Shown here: one piece after another, positions 61,041 to 64,000 of the stretch
How the letters are laid out: every line of letters begins with the position of its first letter
Numbering within the stretch: the first letter of the stretch is position 1
Source: Peribacillus sp. FSL H8-0477
GTDB taxonomy: Bacteria; Bacillota; Bacilli; Bacillales; DSM-1321
Reading direction: 5' to 3'
Length of the DNA stretch: 64,000 bases
NCBI RefSeq assembly: GCF_038002765.1
Contig: NZ_JBBODE010000002.1
Coordinates: forward strand, 1,178,001 to 1,242,000
Program-made: the position numbers and the translations under genes
Notes under the pieces: generated by a model
Seen by the model: the letters and a program-made list of their open reading frames with translations, nothing else
What the model was told of the DNA's origin: nothing
The model's database searches: none

Positions 61041-62329
61041 AGAAGGGTGTCATTCTATCTGTGGATAAGCATTTTTTAACGTTGTTAACTCCTGAAGGTG
61101 AATTCCATCGCTCTAAGAAGGAAAAGGAATTATATGAAATTGGTAAGGAAATATACTTTTCTCCTTACGAAATTAAGAGGTCAAAGCCCTCAATGCGTTT
61201 CTATACAAGATCTGCTCTTGTTTCGGCAATTGTTAGTATCCTGCTGATCCTTTCATTTCTGCCAAGTTATTTTAATGAAAAGGTATTTGCATATGTGACC
61301 ATCGACATCAATCCGAGTATAGAATTAAGTCTTAATGAAAATCTAAGAGTAGTGGACTTATACGGAATTAATAAAGAAGGCCTCATCGTGATAGAAAAGA
61401 TAAAGGATTGGAAAGATACTGATGTTACGCTTATGACTAATAAGATTGTTAAAGCAACAAAGGATTCTGGTTATACGAAGAACAAGCAACAGATTCTTGT
61501 GACAACTACATTACTTGAAGATAATGAAGTACTAACACAGAAACTCGATAAAAAAATTGAAAGTATTTCCCAGCAGAAGATCGTACCAGAAGCTGACGTT
61601 AAAGTAATGAAAGCAACAGTTAAAGAACGCTCTAAAGCAAAAGAGCAAGGAATATCAACGGGTACGTATATTGAAAACAAGAGAAAGAAAGAGCAGAAAA
61701 AAGAACTAGATTCTGAAGAATCTACGCCCAGCAGTCTAAAAAAGACTCCAAGGCTAAGCGAAAACCGTGCCGCTGTCGAGAGAAAAAGTTTTAAACCAAG
61801 TACTGAAACTCCAACTAAACGAGAGAGTGTAAAAGTAGTCCCAAGTTCTAAAAGTCCATCTAAAACAAAGAGTGCAGATTTAGTCCCAAGTTCTGAGAGT
61901 TCAAGTAAAACAAATAAGGAAAAATCTAAGAATCCTGTTGTGAAGACAAAGAATACTAAGGTAGTGAAAGTCAAAAAGGTTGATTCTACTGCGAAACAGA
62001 AAGGTAAGCCTGAAACAAAGAAACAAAAAGCTGTGATTCAACAGAAAAATAAGAATCAGCAGCCAAAGGCAAACCAAAGCCAACAAATAAATAACCAAAA
62101 GACGAAAGAAAATACACGGTCCAGCCAATCAAATCAAAAGAAAAAAGAAACACCTGAAATGTTTATAAATGTAAAAAAAGAGCATCAACCTGACAAGAAA
62201 GAAGAGCAAAGAAACAAACCAATTCATCCTAAGAAACAGAGTGACTATGCCCCTGATAAACGGATGAAAGGGGAACATAATCAAAATGAAAGAGGAAATG
62301 AAAAACGAGAATATCGAACGCCGCATTAA
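61037..62329 (+). CDS. rsgI: Anti-sigma-I factor RsgI
   Basis: The 430-residue single-pass membrane protein has a cytoplasmic RsgI N-terminal domain (KKGVILSVDKHFLTLLTPEG and FSPYEI). One membrane helix follows at about 58-78 (LVSAIVSILLILSFLPSYF). The juxtamembrane domain has YVTIDINPSIELSLNENLRV, where RsgI is self-cleaved in relatives between Asn and Pro. A long extracytoplasmic tail (about 200-430) is very rich in Lys, Ser, Gln and Thr with repeats such as VPSSKSPSKT / VPSSESSSKT, probably a wall-contact sensor. It inhibits SigI. Confidence 0.9.
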   Translation: MKKGVILSVDKHFLTLLTPEGEFHRSKKEKELYEIGKEIYFSPYEIKRSKPSMRFYTRSALVSAIVSILLILSFLPSYFNEKVFAYVTIDINPSIELSLNENLRVVDLYGINKEGLIVIEKIKDWKDTDVTLMTNKIVKATKDSGYTKNKQQILVTTTLLEDNEVLTQKLDKKIESISQQKIVPEADVKVMKATVKERSKAKEQGISTGTYIENKRKKEQKKELDSEESTPSSLKKTPRLSENRAAVERKSFKPSTETPTKRESVKVVPSSKSPSKTKSADLVPSSESSSKTNKEKSKNPVVKTKNTKVVKVKKVDSTAKQKGKPETKKQKAVIQQKNKNQQPKANQSQQINNQKTKENTRSSQSNQKKKETPEMFINVKKEHQPDKKEEQRNKPIHPKKQSDYAPDKRMKGEHNQNERGNEKREYRTPH

Positions 62330-62347
62330 CATTTCTAATGAAAATAA

Positions 62348-62378
62348 AGCCAGGGCCATAGGGCAGCCTGGCCAAACT
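62348..62378. terminator. Bidirectional hairpin terminator
   Basis: GCCAGGGCC...GGCAGCCTGGC hairpin lies between convergent rsgI and the SASP gene. On the minus strand it is followed by TTTATTTT. Confidence 0.7.
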
Positions 62379-62433
62379 TAAAGTCCTATAAAGGACTTAT
62401 GATTCGTATTTTATCCAATTTGATATGAAATTT

Positions 62434-62625
62434 TTATTTTCCTTTGAGTTGTTGTTGTGCTTGTTGGACAAGGCGTTTTGTAATTTCACCACCCACTGAT
62501 CCATTAGACCGTGCGACTGTATCAGATCCAAGTTGAACACCAAATTCTTGAGCAATCTCGTATTTTATGGAATCAAGAGCTTGTTCAATTCCTGGGACTA
62601 AAAGTTTGTTACGGCTGTTAGCCAT
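62434..62625 (-). CDS. Alpha/beta-type small acid-soluble spore protein
   Basis: The 63-residue SASP starts [20 protein letters not shown]. It has the GPR protease site region [10 protein letters not shown] and [20 protein letters not shown], followed by a Gln-rich end. These proteins coat and protect DNA in dormant spores and feed amino acids to germination. GGGAGA lies before the ATG. A likely SigG promoter is upstream. This gene is direct evidence for a spore former. Confidence 0.95.
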   Translation of the reverse strand: MANSRNKLLVPGIEQALDSIKYEIAQEFGVQLGSDTVARSNGSVGGEITKRLVQQAQQQLKGK

Positions 62626-62675
62626 GTTGATCTCTCCCTGCTTATTTTTGTTACAGTAGTTAGCTACTGTCTTTT

Positions 62676-62704
62676 TATTATGGGAAGAATATAGTTTTTT
62701 AACC
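62676..62704 (-). promoter_or_regulatory. Probable SigG promoter of the SASP gene
   Basis: On the minus strand GGTTA (62700-62704), a 17-base spacer and CATAATA (62676-62682). The -10 matches the SigG consensus CATWHTA fully; the -35 matches partly. Confidence 0.55.
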
Positions 62705-62891
62705 TGTGTTTGAATTGATTTTCAATGGAAACACATCCTTATTAAAGCAAACCTTAATCATTACTTGATTCAATCCATTCTTCTTTTAAAAGAACATTAG
62801 ACAAATCTGGATAGGAACAGTAAAATGTAAGTGATTTGCTGCTAGGAAAAAATGAATAGATCAAACCTTAGCAGATGGAAAGGAACATCCT

Positions 62892-64000
62892 ATGTGGGTT
62901 AAATTTAAAAAAAGATTGGCTAAACTGAGCCCGGTCCAAATCATTACTGGTTATTATTTTGCAGCAGTAAGTATTTCTACCATCTTGTTAAGTCTGCCGG
63001 TTGCCACCAAGTCTGGGGTTCAATGGACCTTTATAGATGCACTCTTCACGGCTGTCAGTGCGGTCAGTGTAACGGGTTTAAGTGTTGTGAATACAGTTGA
63101 TACATTTAGTGTTACTGGAATATTTTTCCTTATGTTTATTCTTCAGTTTGGCGGGATTGGAATCATGTCTTTAGGGACATTTTTTTGGCTCCTATTACGC
63201 AAAAAGATTGGATTAAAGGAACGTCAATTAATCATGACGGATCAGAACCAAACACAACTTTCCGGTTCAGTAAAGTTGTTGATCGAATTAATTAAAATAT
63301 TTCTAATCATTGAGTTTATCGGTGCAATTGTTTTGGGTATTCATTTTCTTAGTTATTATGTTGATTGGCGGGAAGCATTTCTTCACGGATTGTTCTTATC
63401 CATCAGTTCGACAACGAATGCTGGGTTCGATATTACTGGGTTATCCATGATACCCTATCATGGAGACTATTTTATTCAGTTTGTCTCTATCCTACTTCTA
63501 ACATTAGGAGCAATAGGTTTCCCGGTCTTAATTGAAATAAAGGATTTTCTTTCAAGCCGTGATCGAACCTATAAGTTCAGATTTTCTTTGTTTACAAAAA
63601 TCACATCAGTGACTTTTTTGTCCCTTGTTGTTGCTGGTACAGTACTCATTATATTACTTGAATTTAAAGGGTTTTTTGTTGGTAAAAGCTGGCATGAAAC
63701 TTTCTTCTATTCGTTATTTATGTCCTCCAATACAAGGAGTGGTGGGCTGGCCACAATGGATGTGAGTGAATTTTCAGAAGCAACACTGCTTGTTATGAGT
63801 GGGATGATGTTTATTGGGGCTTCTCCGAGCTCTGTTGGCGGCGGAATTCGTACCACAACTTTCGCTGTAATGGTTTTATTTCTTTGGAATTATGCTCGTG
63901 GAAGAAAAACCATCAAAGTATTCAATCGTGAAATATATGAAGATGATATACATAAGGCAACGGCTGTTATGATGGGGGGGATCGTCCTTTGTACGGTTTC
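62892..64000 (+). CDS. ktrD: Potassium uptake protein KtrB/KtrD (TrkH family), 3' partial
   Basis: 369 codons are visible and the frame is open at the window end. The product starts MWVKFKKRLAKLSPVQIITG, with membrane segments at once. The four selectivity-filter P-loops of the Trk/Ktr/HKT family are present: SAVSVTGLSVV, STTNAGFDITG, SNTRSGGLATMD and the start of the last at SSVGGGIRTTT. It forms the K+ (with Na+) uptake pore and needs a KtrA/KtrC-type RCK subunit, not seen here. AAAGGA stands before the ATG at 62892. Confidence 0.9.
   Translation, partial: MWVKFKKRLAKLSPVQIITGYYFAAVSISTILLSLPVATKSGVQWTFIDALFTAVSAVSVTGLSVVNTVDTFSVTGIFFLMFILQFGGIGIMSLGTFFWLLLRKKIGLKERQLIMTDQNQTQLSGSVKLLIELIKIFLIIEFIGAIVLGIHFLSYYVDWREAFLHGLFLSISSTTNAGFDITGLSMIPYHGDYFIQFVSILLLTLGAIGFPVLIEIKDFLSSRDRTYKFRFSLFTKITSVTFLSLVVAGTVLIILLEFKGFFVGKSWHETFFYSLFMSSNTRSGGLATMDVSEFSEATLLVMSGMMFIGASPSSVGGGIRTTTFAVMVLFLWNYARGRKTIKVFNREIYEDDIHKATAVMMGGIVLCTV

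Noticed and set aside
61471..61974. 167-codon antisense ORF inside rsgI
   Set aside because: Low-complexity mirror of the Ser/Lys-rich tail (Ser/Leu/Phe-rich), not a plausible protein.
1..64000. CRISPR arrays, rRNA or tRNA genes, prophage or complete insertion sequences
   Set aside because: Looked for direct-repeat arrays, tRNA-like cloverleaf ends, transposase or phage genes and saw none; the tRNA-like GGTACC motif near 50005 belongs to the T-box.

Overview
The window is a stretch of chromosome from an endospore-forming Bacillaceae (Bacillus/Neobacillus/Mesobacillus-like). The evidence is an AT-rich, tightly packed Gram-positive layout with strong AGGAGG-type ribosome sites and many TTG/GTG starts. 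It also has an alpha/beta small acid-soluble spore protein, a Spo0E-type phosphatase, the SigI/RsgI pair, HelD, and SAM, T-box and manganese riboswitches of Bacillus type. The species cannot be named from this. I see no rRNA, tRNA, prophage, complete insertion sequence or CRISPR array. The first gene (phospholipase D/ClsC-like) and the last gene (KtrB/TrkH-like) run off the ends.

Layout. 1-9 kb: cardiolipin-synthase-like enzyme, AmpS aminopeptidase, an M20 amidohydrolase, a CcpA-controlled aldehyde dehydrogenase and HelD. 9-14 kb: an MFS carrier, a SAM riboswitch in front of a small FbpB-like gene, a Spo0E-like phosphatase and a large CHASE3-GAF hybrid histidine kinase. 14-24.5 kb: methyltransferase, acetyltransferases and lipases, an imperfect tandem repeat, an ABC exporter, an ECF sigma/anti-sigma pair, a two-domain sortase substrate with its sortase, DinB, CwlK and a thioesterase. 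24.5-36 kb: BI-1 family protein, a five-gene peptide ABC transporter of Opp/App type, M42 peptidase, a YdaG-like stress protein and a cyanophycin-synthetase-like ATP-grasp protein. 36-45 kb: S41-like subtilisin, YidC behind a MifM-like arrest peptide, a Pro/Gly-rich protein, GDPD, the DUF1659/DUF2922/YvrJ trio, Ohr and RF3. 44.6-50 kb: a PlsY / acyltransferase-aminotransferase fusion / LtaS-like / EAL operon. 50-64 kb: T-box-tyrZ, NhaC, FtsW, a Fur-box-preceded reductase + aldehyde dehydrogenase pair, Mn-riboswitch-TerC, MFS, SigI-RsgI, SASP and a K+ transporter.

The most interesting parts are four. (1) A MifM-like monitoring system upstream of yidC: a one-TM leader peptide with an arrest-like tail, directly before a hairpin that masks the yidC Shine-Dalgarno. 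(2) An ECF sigma-centred surface-protein/sortase module, in which the sigma gene and the surface-protein gene share a 10-mer and a CGT element at identical spacing. (3) The four-gene lipid/polymer operon that ends in a c-di-GMP phosphodiesterase. (4) A SAM riboswitch with its own strong promoter but no methionine gene behind it. The functional links within (2) and (3) are inferred from gene order and motifs and have not been tested.
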